In this document: positions 18,427-26,689 of the stretch, in pieces
How the letters are laid out: the number at the start of each line of letters is the position of its first letter
How positions within the stretch are numbered: the stretch's first letter is position 1
NCBI RefSeq assembly: GCF_000373185.1
Contig: NZ_KB890628.1
Span: 48,236-112,235 of the forward strand
Length of the DNA stretch: 64,000 nt
Direction: 5' to 3'
DNA from: Segatella paludivivens DSM 17968 = JCM 13650
GTDB taxonomy: Bacteria > Bacteroidota > Bacteroidia > Bacteroidales > Bacteroidaceae
Notes under the pieces: generated by a model
Seen by the model: the letters and a program-made list of their open reading frames with translations, nothing else
What the model was told of the DNA's origin: nothing
The model's database searches: none
Made by a program: the position numbers and the translations under genes

Positions 18427-20025
18427 TTATTTGTCTTTTTTCTTGTCGTATGCGTGTACAGGATAGTCAACTGTATAATGAAGTCCTCGACTTTCCTTGC
18501 GTTCAATAGCCATTCGGGTTATAAGATAACCTGTATTAATCATATTGCGCAGTTCGCATAAGTCCTTGCTAATCTTTACACGCTTGAATAGAGCTTCTGT
18601 CTCTTCGTATATCAGATCGAGACGATCCCATGCACGTTTCAGTCGCAAGTCGCTTCTTACAATTCCAACGTAGTTACTCATGATTTGTCCAACCTCTTTC
18701 ACACTCTGCGTGATAAGTACATGTTCTTCGTTGGTAAGAGTTCCATCGTCATTCCATTCTGGGACCTTGTCATTGAATACGAAGTCATCAACATGATCAA
18801 TGCTGTGCTTTGCTGCTGAGTCTGCATAAACAACTGCTTCAATAAGCGAGTTGCTGGCAAGACGATTGCCACCGTGAAGACCAGTACATGAACACTCGCC
18901 AAGAGCATATAGTCCTTCGATACTGCTGCATCCGTTAAGGTCAACCTTAATACCTCCACACATATAATGTGCTGCTGGGCGTACAGGAATCATCTCCTTC
19001 GTAATGTCAATTCCAATGCTAAGGCATTTAGCATATATGTTTGGAAAATGATGTCTTGTTTCTTCTGGATTCTTATGTGTTACGTCAAGGCAAACATGAT
19101 CAAAGCCATGTATTTTCATTTCCTTGTCAATTGCTCGTGCAACAATGTCGCGTGGTGCAAGACTCAGTCGCTTGTCGTATTTTTCCATGAAAGTTTCTCC
19201 AGTAGGCAATTTCAGTATGCCTCCATATCCACGCATCGCCTCAGTGATGAGAAATGCAGGATGAGTCTCTCCTGGATGATACAGTGATGTTGGATGGAAT
19301 TGTACAAACTCCATGTCGGCAACTGTTCCCTTAGCACGATAAACCATAGCCTCTCCGTCGCCGGTAGCAATGACTGGGTTAGTGGTTGTTTGGTAGACAG
19401 CTCCGCAGCCACCGGTACACATTACTGTAACTTTGCTGAGATAAGTATCAACTTTCTGTGTTTCAGGGTTTAAAACGTATGCACCATAGCAGTTTATGTA
19501 TGGTGTGCGTCTTGTTACTCTTGCTCCAAGATGATGCTGCGTTATTATTTCTACGGCAAAGTGATTTTCTTTGATAATAATGTTCGGATTGCTTCTTACT
19601 GCATCCATTAATGCACGTTGTATTTCAGCGCCTGTATCGTCTGCGTGGTGAAGAATTCTGAATTCAGAATGCCCACCTTCGCGGTGAAGGTCAAAGCGAC
19701 CGTCTTGCATCTTGTCAAAGTTAGTACCCCATTCAACAAGTTCCTTGATTTGTTCCGGAGCCTTAGTAACTACTTGCTTTACAGCATTGTAGTCGCTGAT
19801 GTAGTCTCCTGCAATCATTGTATCCTGAATGTGTTTGTCAAAGTTGTCTATTTCTAGGTTGGTTACCGAAGCAACACCTCCTTGTGCAAATGATGTGTTC
19901 GCCTCGTCAAGGGAAGTTTTGCAGATCATGCACACTTTACCTTTATGCGCCCTGGCAACTTTAAGGGCGTAGCTCATACCGGCAATACCACTACCGATAA
20001 TAAGAAAATCGTATTTATAAACCAT
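18427..20025 (-). CDS. nadB: L-aspartate oxidase (quinolinate synthesis)
   Basis: 532 residues. An N-terminal FAD dinucleotide fold ('FLIIGSGIAGMSYALKVA', about 6-23), 'ANTSFAQGGVA' (about 43-53), a fumarate-reductase-type capping domain ('EFVQFHPTSLY', 'LITEAMRGYGGIL', 'RPAAHYMCGGI'), 'LYALGECSCTGLHGGNRLASN' and a C-terminal helical domain match NadB. It oxidises L-aspartate to iminoaspartate, which NadA condenses with dihydroxyacetone phosphate to quinolinate for NAD synthesis. nadA and nadC are not adjacent. It is convergent with sprA and shares its terminator. A TATTTTTG -7 box lies at 20058-20065 on the minus strand. Confidence 0.95.
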   Translation of the reverse strand: MVYKYDFLIIGSGIAGMSYALKVARAHKGKVCMICKTSLDEANTSFAQGGVASVTNLEIDNFDKHIQDTMIAGDYISDYNAVKQVVTKAPEQIKELVEWGTNFDKMQDGRFDLHREGGHSEFRILHHADDTGAEIQRALMDAVRSNPNIIIKENHFAVEIITQHHLGARVTRRTPYINCYGAYVLNPETQKVDTYLSKVTVMCTGGCGAVYQTTTNPVIATGDGEAMVYRAKGTVADMEFVQFHPTSLYHPGETHPAFLITEAMRGYGGILKLPTGETFMEKYDKRLSLAPRDIVARAIDKEMKIHGFDHVCLDVTHKNPEETRHHFPNIYAKCLSIGIDITKEMIPVRPAAHYMCGGIKVDLNGCSSIEGLYALGECSCTGLHGGNRLASNSLIEAVVYADSAAKHSIDHVDDFVFNDKVPEWNDDGTLTNEEHVLITQSVKEVGQIMSNYVGIVRSDLRLKRAWDRLDLIYEETEALFKRVKISKDLCELRNMINTGYLITRMAIERKESRGLHYTVDYPVHAYDKKKDK

Positions 20026-20141
20026 TTTTGCTTATAAGCTTTTTAGCTATTTGGTTGCAAAAATACTAAAAATATGTGTATTTTTCTTCATCTATGCTAT
20101 CTTTTTATTAATTTTGCAAACAATATATTATTAATAATGTA

Positions 20142-20531
20142 ATGAATCGTATCTTTCACCATCGTTTCACGTTTACTTCCAAGTGTGCAATAGCTCTGTT
20201 TACACTGTTAGCATTTTATTTTTTATGGAATAAGATAGCTATACCTGCACTATTGGTTGTGATAGTGATTGTTATGATGATTGAGCGTGTTTTACATACT
20301 ACCTACACCTTCTTTCTAGATGAAAATGGGGTGCAGCAACTAGTGATTTATCGTGGTAGATTTTCCAAGCCCAAATCTATAAGGGTAGGGGATATAGTGA
20401 AGGTTACACGAATAAAAGCCGTTTTCGGACTTAGTTGTTATCTGCTTATGCAATATGGTGCATGTCATCTTATTAGTTTGCAGCCCGACGACGAAGAACT
20501 GTTTATGGCTGAGTTAAACAAAAGACAATGA
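20142..20531 (+). CDS. Small two-TM membrane protein with PH-like C-terminal domain, function unknown
   Basis: 129 residues. Two hydrophobic segments (about 13-30 and 32-48) are followed by a short beta-rich domain (about 54-125, 'TYTFFLDENGVQQLVIYRGRFSKP' then 'IRVGDIVKVTRIKA') resembling the bacterial PH-like fold of small membrane proteins. Its stop overlaps the start of dacB as ATGA (20528-20531), so it is translationally coupled to a periplasmic peptidoglycan hydrolase. That suggests a cell-envelope role but does not prove one. A TAATTTTG -7 element lies at 20109-20116. Confidence 0.65.
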   Translation: MNRIFHHRFTFTSKCAIALFTLLAFYFLWNKIAIPALLVVIVIVMMIERVLHTTYTFFLDENGVQQLVIYRGRFSKPKSIRVGDIVKVTRIKAVFGLSCYLLMQYGACHLISLQPDDEELFMAELNKRQ

Positions 20532-21793
20532 AACATTTAAGATATTTATTTCTTCTTTTAGTAGTTTTTACCTTGCCAACCTATGCGCAGGTTGAATTGG
20601 AGAATATAGAGGATGACGATGACAGTAACGTTGCTGACTCTGCAATGGTTGACACGCTGCAAAATGACAGCGTCGCCTTGCCTTGGCCTCAGGGCATACA
20701 GCATAAACTGAGTAGACTTACAAACAGTGTTATGTTCAAGACTTCGCAATTGGGAATGATGGTGTATGATCTTGATGCAGACAGTACGATATTCTGTTTC
20801 AACGAAAAGCAGCTTATGCGTCCTGCAAGCACAATGAAACTCATCACTGCAATCACAGCAATAGATAAGCTTGGTGGAGATTATCAGTTTAAGACAGAAC
20901 TTTGCTATACAGGAAAGGTAGAAAATCATACTCTTAAAGGAAATATATATTGTGTTGGAGGTTTTGATCCCCGTTTCAATAGTGATGACCTTAATGCTTT
21001 TGTTGAGGCTATTCAGAAGATGGGAGTTGACACAATTATCGGAACGTTGTATGCCGATAAGAGCATGAAAGATGACAAGCAGTTTGGGGAAGGCTGGTGT
21101 TGGGACGATGACAATAATGTGCTGAGTCCGCTTATCATCAGTCGCAAGGATATATTTATGGGGCGCTTGCTGGAAGAACTCCGAAAACACAAAATAGTGG
21201 TTAATGATGCTACTATTGACGATGGCAGAAGACCTGCTGATGCGTTTTGCATAGTAAATCGCTTCCACACGATTGATCAGATTCTGATGAGAATGTTGAA
21301 GGAAAGCGATAATTTGTATGCAGAGGCTATGTATTATCAGATAGCAGCAAGCACTGGAAATCATCCAGCTTCAGCAAAGAGTGCACGTGCAGTAGAGAGA
21401 AGACTTGTTGAGAAAATAGGTTTGATCCCTTCGCAATATAAGTTTGCTGATGGTTCAGGACTTTCATTATACAATTATGTGAGTCCGGAATTGGAAGTAA
21501 AGATGCTGCGCTATGCATATGAAAATGATAATATATATAATCATCTTAATCAGGCATTACCAATAGCTGGTGTTGACGGTACTCTTAAAAAACGTATGAA
21601 AGGTGGTTTCGCCAGTGGAAATGTAAGAGCTAAGACAGGAACAGTAACGGGAATAAGTAGTTTGGCTGGATATTGTAAGTCTGCAAACGGTCATACGCTT
21701 TGTTTCTCAATAATAAATCAGGGACTCATTCATGGCAGAAACGGGAGAGCCTTTCAAGATCGTGTCTGCACGGTGTTGTGTTCACCTAATTAA
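20528..21793 (+). CDS. dacB: D-alanyl-D-alanine carboxypeptidase/endopeptidase, S13 family (PBP4-like)
   Basis: 421 residues. A signal peptide (about 1-20, ending TYAQ) precedes the penicillin-binding fold. The three catalytic motifs are all present: S-T-M-K at 101-104, S-D-N at 260-262 and K-T-G at 369-371. S13 enzymes remove the terminal D-Ala or cut peptide crosslinks in peptidoglycan. The protein is slightly shorter than E. coli DacB, with a smaller insertion between the first two motifs. It sits between a coupled small membrane protein (4-bp overlap) and an MscS channel gene 10 bp downstream, forming a three-gene envelope operon. Confidence 0.92.
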   Translation: MKHLRYLFLLLVVFTLPTYAQVELENIEDDDDSNVADSAMVDTLQNDSVALPWPQGIQHKLSRLTNSVMFKTSQLGMMVYDLDADSTIFCFNEKQLMRPASTMKLITAITAIDKLGGDYQFKTELCYTGKVENHTLKGNIYCVGGFDPRFNSDDLNAFVEAIQKMGVDTIIGTLYADKSMKDDKQFGEGWCWDDDNNVLSPLIISRKDIFMGRLLEELRKHKIVVNDATIDDGRRPADAFCIVNRFHTIDQILMRMLKESDNLYAEAMYYQIAASTGNHPASAKSARAVERRLVEKIGLIPSQYKFADGSGLSLYNYVSPELEVKMLRYAYENDNIYNHLNQALPIAGVDGTLKKRMKGGFASGNVRAKTGTVTGISSLAGYCKSANGHTLCFSIINQGLIHGRNGRAFQDRVCTVLCSPN

Positions 21794-21803
21794 TTGAAAT
21801 GAT

Positions 21804-22982
21804 ATGGAGGAAATAAGAGTTTTTGTTGAAAATGTTATTGAACTGATGGGAGTCACAGGACCGTCTGTTCATGTTCTGAGACACATACTTCTTGTGCTTT
21901 TTGCTGTATTATTTGCGTGGCTTATAGGTGTTATATGTCATAAGATAATGGTTCCTCTGTTGCTTAAATTCACTAGACATACTGATGTTAAGTGGGATGA
22001 CGTGATTTTTAATGAGCAAGTATTGCGAAGTGCTTGCAATATTATACCAGCTATAATTATATGGATTTTACTCCCATTAATATTCTATCAATTCCATTTT
22101 GTTAGAGAGTTTTTAGAGCGTATAACTGCCATATATATCACTGTGATGTCTGCACGTACGGCATTTGTTTTTGTAGACAGTTTTAATAATCTTGACACAG
22201 GAGCCCAACGTTCAAGCACGCAACAGTATTTGAAGTCTTTTTGCGGAGTGCTTAAAATTCTATTGTTGTTTATTGCTACAGTGGTCGTAGTTGCAATAGC
22301 TATTAATCGAAGTCCTTTTACTTTATTTGCGGGTCTTGGAGCAACTAGTGCTATACTTATGTTAGTATTTAAGGATACAATAGCTGGACTTGTTGCCGGA
22401 GTACGCCTTACAAGTAATGATATGCTTCATTGCGGAGACTGGATAACAGTTCCTTCTGCAGGGGCTGACGGAATAGTTGAGGAGATGACTCTTACAACAG
22501 TTAAGATACGTAATTTTGATAATTCCATAGTCACAGTAAGTCCTATTGCTTTGGTTGACGGTTCGTTCACTAATTGGATCGGAATGCAGAATTCTGATGG
22601 CAGACGTGTAACCAAAAAGGCTTATTTTGATTTTAACAGTATAGGTCTGCTTACTCCTGATGTGAAGAAAAATATCATTGACCGAGGATATTTCAAAGCT
22701 GAAGAATTGAAGGATGATGATATAAACATCAGCCTTTACAGAAAATACATGGAAAATTTTATAGCTTCCAGAAACGAAGTGAATAAGAATATGAGCTATG
22801 TTGTGCGCCAATTGGACTCATCGCAAGGCGGATTACCTTTGGAGTTTTATTTCTTCTTGATCAATAAAGACAGCAAACTATATGAGCATGATTGTGCTAA
22901 AATAATGGATTGCGCCTATGCCATTGCTCGCGAATTTGGTCTTGTAATATTCCAGTCGCAGAATGTTATTTCACTTCGGTAA
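21804..22982 (+). CDS. MscS-family mechanosensitive ion channel (YbdG-like)
   Basis: 392 residues. Hydrophobic segments lie at about 25-48, 72-95 and 140-170. The pore-lining helix and MscS beta domain follow ('GATSAILMLVFKDTIAGLVAGV', then 'LHCGDWITVPSAGADGIVEEMTLTTVKIR' at about 210-240). The insert within the beta domain and the 'TNWIGMQNSDGRRVTK' segment are features of the longer YbdG-type branch. Such channels release solutes on hypo-osmotic shock. The gene follows dacB by 10 bp. Its last 17 bp overlap the 3' end of the convergent lipoprotein gene. Confidence 0.9.
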   Translation: MEEIRVFVENVIELMGVTGPSVHVLRHILLVLFAVLFAWLIGVICHKIMVPLLLKFTRHTDVKWDDVIFNEQVLRSACNIIPAIIIWILLPLIFYQFHFVREFLERITAIYITVMSARTAFVFVDSFNNLDTGAQRSSTQQYLKSFCGVLKILLLFIATVVVVAIAINRSPFTLFAGLGATSAILMLVFKDTIAGLVAGVRLTSNDMLHCGDWITVPSAGADGIVEEMTLTTVKIRNFDNSIVTVSPIALVDGSFTNWIGMQNSDGRRVTKKAYFDFNSIGLLTPDVKKNIIDRGYFKAEELKDDDINISLYRKYMENFIASRNEVNKNMSYVVRQLDSSQGGLPLEFYFFLINKDSKLYEHDCAKIMDCAYAIAREFGLVIFQSQNVISLR

Positions 22983-23361
22983 CTGAAGTAACGATAGAAT
23001 CACCAGTAGGTAGGTGATAGAAACCTATTCTGACAACGTGTCCGAAATCTGCGTTTCCTGTTACTTTTAGATGCTTGCCTTTATAATATGTTGCAGTATC
23101 TCTTTTGCTTGGATATGAAACAAGTTGCAGATTGTGCTTTGTACTGCCATCTCCAACGAAGAAAATGTCTATACTGTCCTTGATATTTTTGATGTTTGTA
23201 GTATCATTCTTTGATTTGGCGGCGTGCACACTTGTGTCGACAGGTTCAAATACACTGGCGGCAACAGTATCACCAGGATTGTCGCTTGGAGCCATCTTGC
23301 ATGATGTAGAAACAGTCATTGCGGCGATGCATGATATAACAAAAATAAATATCTTCTTCAT
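22966..23361 (-). CDS. Small lipoprotein, function unknown
   Basis: I place the start at the ATG at 23359-23361 (MKKIFIFV), giving 131 residues. An in-frame TTG at 23373 is unlikely because it lies inside the -7 promoter element. The signal peptide ends in a lipobox, TVSTSC, so the mature protein is lipid-anchored. After a low-complexity linker rich in Asp, Thr and Lys, a small beta-rich domain (about 65-131) has 'YYKGKHLKVTGNADFGHVVRIGF'. I do not recognise a family. The 3' end overlaps the convergent MscS gene by 17 bp, so the two transcripts can pair. Confidence 0.7.
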   Translation of the reverse strand: MKKIFIFVISCIAAMTVSTSCKMAPSDNPGDTVAASVFEPVDTSVHAAKSKNDTTNIKNIKDSIDIFFVGDGSTKHNLQLVSYPSKRDTATYYKGKHLKVTGNADFGHVVRIGFYHLPTGDSIVTSVTEVK

Positions 23362-23370
23362 AATAGAGTG

Positions 23371-23402
23371 CAAATATAACCAAAAAATATGAATGTATCA
23401 AA
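23371..23402 (-). promoter_or_regulatory. Promoter of the small lipoprotein gene
   Basis: On the minus strand TTTG (23399-23402), a 20-nt spacer and TATATTTG (23371-23378) match the Bacteroidetes consensus exactly. The ATG is only 10 nt past the -7 element, so the leader is very short, and this decides the start codon. Confidence 0.72.
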
Positions 23403-23432
23403 ATCATTATGGATAATTAATCACATAATTTA

Positions 23433-25637
23433 TTAACTTGAAGTTTTGGCTATCATAGCCTTTTCTGCGAAAATCATTCTTATTTCTCCATAGTCTATGT
23501 CTTCAGGACAGATGTCTTTGATGACCTTAAGACCTTGGGATGTCCCAATCTTGTTTACAGCTTTGTTTATTATATCGTATTTTTCTTTACCAATAATGTC
23601 TGGAACTTTTAAATTGCCAGTCTCAACGTAATATGCCAGGTGACCGAATATAGTGCCAAGTGTGATATCTCTTTCCTTAGCAATCTCTTTTGGTGATAAT
23701 CCAGAGTTATACATTGTCAGTGTTTGTTCCTTCGTATTTTCTTTCTTAACTTTCGGCTTTGGAGTTTCTTCTTTATCGCTGTAGTCTTTCTTCCTTCTAC
23801 GTGTAGTTACTGCGAGTGGGTTTATCTCTTCTATAGCGTTAAGAAAAGCTGTTTGTCTGTTTTTTAAATAACTTTCACTGCTAAATCCGTTGTCTATTGT
23901 CATCTCAAGAATATTCTTCTTAGAAAGATATGCCAGCTTAAGTTCTGGATACGTAGTATCAAGTCTTTTTGCTCCTTGCTTGTTATCTGTTTTAGCAGCA
24001 GCTGTTTGGTCGAGTAACGGCTGTATATAAGTCTTTAAAGTCTTGTTGAAGTAACTAGCACTTTTTACTACACGTTCAAGAAATGCCTCTTCTGTGAGTT
24101 CTTCGAATGGCATACGAATTATCGTATTTATCCATTTACGTGATACAGCGTCTATTTTTTCCTGTAAAGATTTAAATGTAGCTTTGTGAAGTATTGTAAG
24201 TTTTGGATAAGAGTGCAGAAATTCAATAACGGTACGGCAGAGATTATCTTCAGCCATAATGATATCATTGAATGTAAATAGTTCTGCTAGTTGCTGCTTG
24301 TAATAGTTTTGTTTCTGAAGTTCAAGACTGTCTATATTTTGCTTTGCAGCCTCTTCTTGTATGCTAATGTAAGAATCAACTCGTTCATCGCTTATTATAG
24401 CGTGATTGTCAATCTTTGATGCTAGTACCATTCCTTCAAGGGTCTTGCAGCGACTGAGAGCTACATAAACTTGTCCTGAAGCGAAAGATGCTCCGGCATC
24501 AATAATAGCATGCTCGAATGTTAGTCCTTGACTCTTATGTATCGTTATAGCCCATGCAAGTCTCAGAGGATATTGCTTGAATACTCCCTGAACATCTGGT
24601 TCTATTTCCTTAGTTTCCTTGTTTATTACGTATTTGGTGTTTTCCCATTCTTGTGGTTGCACTTCAATATCATTTTCTTCTCCGCTGCATCTTACCTTTA
24701 TACAGTCATCGGATATACTCGTGATACGTCCTATCTTACCATTGTAATAGAGATGGTCAATGGACGTGTCGTTTTTTACAAACATCACCTGTGCATCTTC
24801 TTTTAGCAAAAGGGTCTCATTTGTAGGGTAGCTGTATTCTGGAAAGTTACCTTTAATATCGGCTTTGAATGTATATTCTTGTGTTTTTAGTTTGGCTAAT
24901 TCTGAATCGTTATATCTATCGGCTATAGCATTGTGTGTTGTTAGCCTTATGTATCCATCTTTATTGTCTGTATGAAATTCGGGATTGAACCTTGAGTTAA
25001 GAATATTTATATCCTCTTCAGAAGGTTTTCCGCTTCTAATGCTATTTAGTAAGTCCAGAAATCTTGCGTCTTGCTGTCGGTAAACTTTCTGCAGTTCAAT
25101 TGTTACATAGTTAATTTGTTGCAGAGCGTGACTTCCGAAGAAATACGGAGTATTATAATGTGGGCGCAATATCTTTGCATCATCGTCTGTTACGACAGGA
25201 GTCAATTGTTGAAGATCTCCCATCATAAGCAGTTGAACTCCTCCAAACGGTTTACTTGCGTCCTTATATCTTCGCAATACAGAGTCAATGGCATCAAGTA
25301 AATCACTTCTAACCATACTTATTTCATCAATGATAAGCAAATCCAAAGTCTTAACAATGTTTCTCTTTTCCTTAGAGAAATCAAACTTTTCCTTGAATGT
25401 TGTGTTTGGTACGTATGGTGAAAATGGGAGTTGGAAAAAAGAGTGTATTGTAACTCCGTGTGCATTTATTGCTGCCACACCTGTAGGAGCGACAACAACA
25501 ATACGTTTGCAGCTCTTGTCAGTAATACTTCTCAAAAATGTAGTTTTTCCTGTTCCTGCTTTACCCGTAAGGAATATACTGGTATTAGTATGTTCAATGA
25601 ATTCCCATGCTAGCTCCAGTTCGTTGTTAGTTTCCAT
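23433..25637 (-). CDS. Pif1/RecD-like superfamily 1 DNA helicase with C-terminal helix-turn-helix domain
   Basis: 734 residues. Walker A GKAGTGKTT lies at about 25-33, Walker B LLIIDEISMV at about 100-109, and 'LLMMGDLQQLTPV' (motif III) at about 137-149. Late helicase motifs include 'LAWAITIHKSQGLTFEHAIIDAG' and 'GQVYVALSRCKTLEGM', as in Pif1/RecD2 proteins. The C-terminal ~90 residues ('MYNSGLSPKEIAKERDITLGTIFGHLAYYVETG') form a helix-turn-helix of the HTH_40 type also found in RecQ-like helicases. A 5'-3' DNA helicase role in replication or repair is likely. It is monocistronic, and its promoter is part of a repeated promoter-hairpin cassette shared with aroA. Confidence 0.9.
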   Translation of the reverse strand: METNNELELAWEFIEHTNTSIFLTGKAGTGKTTFLRSITDKSCKRIVVVAPTGVAAINAHGVTIHSFFQLPFSPYVPNTTFKEKFDFSKEKRNIVKTLDLLIIDEISMVRSDLLDAIDSVLRRYKDASKPFGGVQLLMMGDLQQLTPVVTDDDAKILRPHYNTPYFFGSHALQQINYVTIELQKVYRQQDARFLDLLNSIRSGKPSEEDINILNSRFNPEFHTDNKDGYIRLTTHNAIADRYNDSELAKLKTQEYTFKADIKGNFPEYSYPTNETLLLKEDAQVMFVKNDTSIDHLYYNGKIGRITSISDDCIKVRCSGEENDIEVQPQEWENTKYVINKETKEIEPDVQGVFKQYPLRLAWAITIHKSQGLTFEHAIIDAGASFASGQVYVALSRCKTLEGMVLASKIDNHAIISDERVDSYISIQEEAAKQNIDSLELQKQNYYKQQLAELFTFNDIIMAEDNLCRTVIEFLHSYPKLTILHKATFKSLQEKIDAVSRKWINTIIRMPFEELTEEAFLERVVKSASYFNKTLKTYIQPLLDQTAAAKTDNKQGAKRLDTTYPELKLAYLSKKNILEMTIDNGFSSESYLKNRQTAFLNAIEEINPLAVTTRRRKKDYSDKEETPKPKVKKENTKEQTLTMYNSGLSPKEIAKERDITLGTIFGHLAYYVETGNLKVPDIIGKEKYDIINKAVNKIGTSQGLKVIKDICPEDIDYGEIRMIFAEKAMIAKTSS

Positions 25638-25661
25638 TTTGCCTAAATATAAATCTACCTA

Positions 25662-25719
25662 CAAAGATACACCAAACGAGTGGAAAGGCAAAATAAAACT
25701 TGTTTTAATTTTGCTTTCC
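25662..25719 (-). promoter_or_regulatory. Helicase promoter within a repeated promoter-hairpin cassette
   Basis: On the minus strand the -33 TTTG (25689-25692), a 19-nt spacer and the -7 TATCTTTG (25662-25669) form the promoter. Just upstream, 25681-25699 and 25702-25719 form a long imperfect hairpin. The segment ACGAGTGGAAA-(G/A)-GCAAA recurs at the aroA promoter (33652-33668). Confidence 0.65.
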
Positions 25720-25819
25720 CGAGTGCAGACAATCTTCAATGCATATAATTTAGGTAGTGTATATGAAAGATGAAACAGATAATAAAATAATAATATTTGC
25801 AGATATTCTTGTTATAACG

Positions 25820-25851
25820 TTTGCTTGTGTAAAATCAAATGGCTATATTTG
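25820..25851 (+). promoter_or_regulatory. trxA promoter
   Basis: TTTG (25820-25823), a 20-nt spacer and TATATTTG (25844-25851) match the Bacteroidetes consensus. The trxA ATG at 25889 is about 37 nt past the -7 box. Confidence 0.7.
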
Positions 25852-25888
25852 CAGTGTAATTATGATATAATAAATAACTAGTATAAAA

Positions 25889-26203
25889 ATGGAAGTAACA
25901 ATTACAAACGAAAATTTTGAGAGTTATAAGAATGGTGAATTGCCATTAGTAATTGATTTTTGGGCTACTTGGTGCGCTCCTTGTAGAATGATTGCTCCAA
26001 TCATCGCTGAACTTGCTGAAGAGTATGATGGAAAGGTCGTTGTTGGTAAATGTGATGTAGAGGAAGCTGATGAAATTGCAAGTGAATTTGGCATCCGCAA
26101 CATTCCTACAATATTGTTCTTAAAGAATGGTGAAGTTGTAGACAAGTTTGTAGGCGCAGCTAGTAAAGCAAAAATAGAAGAGAAGTTTAAAGCTCTTTTA
26201 TAA
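25889..26203 (+). CDS. trxA: Thioredoxin
   Basis: 104 residues, full length for thioredoxin. The active site WCAPC is at 28-32, preceded by 'VIDFWATW' and followed by the conserved cis-proline loop 'IRNIPTILFLKNGE' (about 70-83). It has no signal peptide, so it is a cytoplasmic dithiol reductant for ribonucleotide reductase, peroxidases and similar clients. It is monocistronic, with its own promoter (25820-25851) and a strong terminator. The neighbouring operons are unrelated. Confidence 0.96.
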   Translation: MEVTITNENFESYKNGELPLVIDFWATWCAPCRMIAPIIAELAEEYDGKVVVGKCDVEEADEIASEFGIRNIPTILFLKNGEVVDKFVGAASKAKIEEKFKALL

Positions 26204-26209
26204 AATATA

Positions 26210-26254
26210 AAAGGCAGAAATGCTAGTGATTGTTATCGCTGCATTTCTGCCTTT
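26210..26254. terminator. Bidirectional terminator between trxA and tsaE
   Basis: AAAGGCAGAAATGC (26210-26223) pairs perfectly with GCATTTCTGCCTTT (26241-26254) around a 17-nt loop. It serves both convergent genes. Confidence 0.9.
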
Positions 26255-26261
26255 AACGTTT

Positions 26262-26672
26262 CTAGAACTCTACTAGTCTAGTTCCGTCTTCCTGTTCTGT
26301 AATAGTTACCTTTGTAACATCTTCAGGAAGAATGTCCTCAATGAGTTCTGGCCATTCCAACAGACATAGATTTCCACCGTAGAAATAATCTTCGTATCCC
26401 ATATCATACACTTCTTCGAGCTTCTTTATTCTATAGAAGTCAAAATGGTATATTGGGGTATCATTGTCAGCGGTATATTCGTTGACGATAGCGAATGTTG
26501 GAGATGTTATTACATCGTTAACTCCTAACTCTTCACAGATAGCTTTGATAAAAGTTGTCTTTCCAGCTCCCATCTTTCCGTAGAAAGCGAAAACCTTTCC
26601 CGTTCCCATGTTTGCAATAAATTCCTTTGCAGCAACATGGATGTTGTCTAATGAATCGATTTTTATTTTCAT
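26262..26672 (-). CDS. tsaE: tRNA threonylcarbamoyladenosine biosynthesis ATPase TsaE
   Basis: 136 residues. The P-loop GKMGAGKTT is at about 32-40, followed by the family signatures 'VITSPTFAIVNEY' and 'IYHFDFYRI' and the late 'LCLLEWPELIEDILP'. TsaE is the ATPase that cycles the TsaB-TsaD complex during t6A37 modification of ANN-reading tRNAs. It is the last gene of the six-gene aroA-porW-porX operon, 17 bp after porX, and ends at the trxA-shared terminator. tsaB and tsaD are not in the window. Confidence 0.94.
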   Translation of the reverse strand: MKIKIDSLDNIHVAAKEFIANMGTGKVFAFYGKMGAGKTTFIKAICEELGVNDVITSPTFAIVNEYTADNDTPIYHFDFYRIKKLEEVYDMGYEDYFYGGNLCLLEWPELIEDILPEDVTKVTITEQEDGTRLVEF

Positions 26673-26689
26673 AATCTATATAATTATAA

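Noticed and set aside
20558..21364. A 268-codon open frame antisense to dacB
   Set aside because: It mirrors a well-supported S13 peptidase on the other strand and has no domain of its own.
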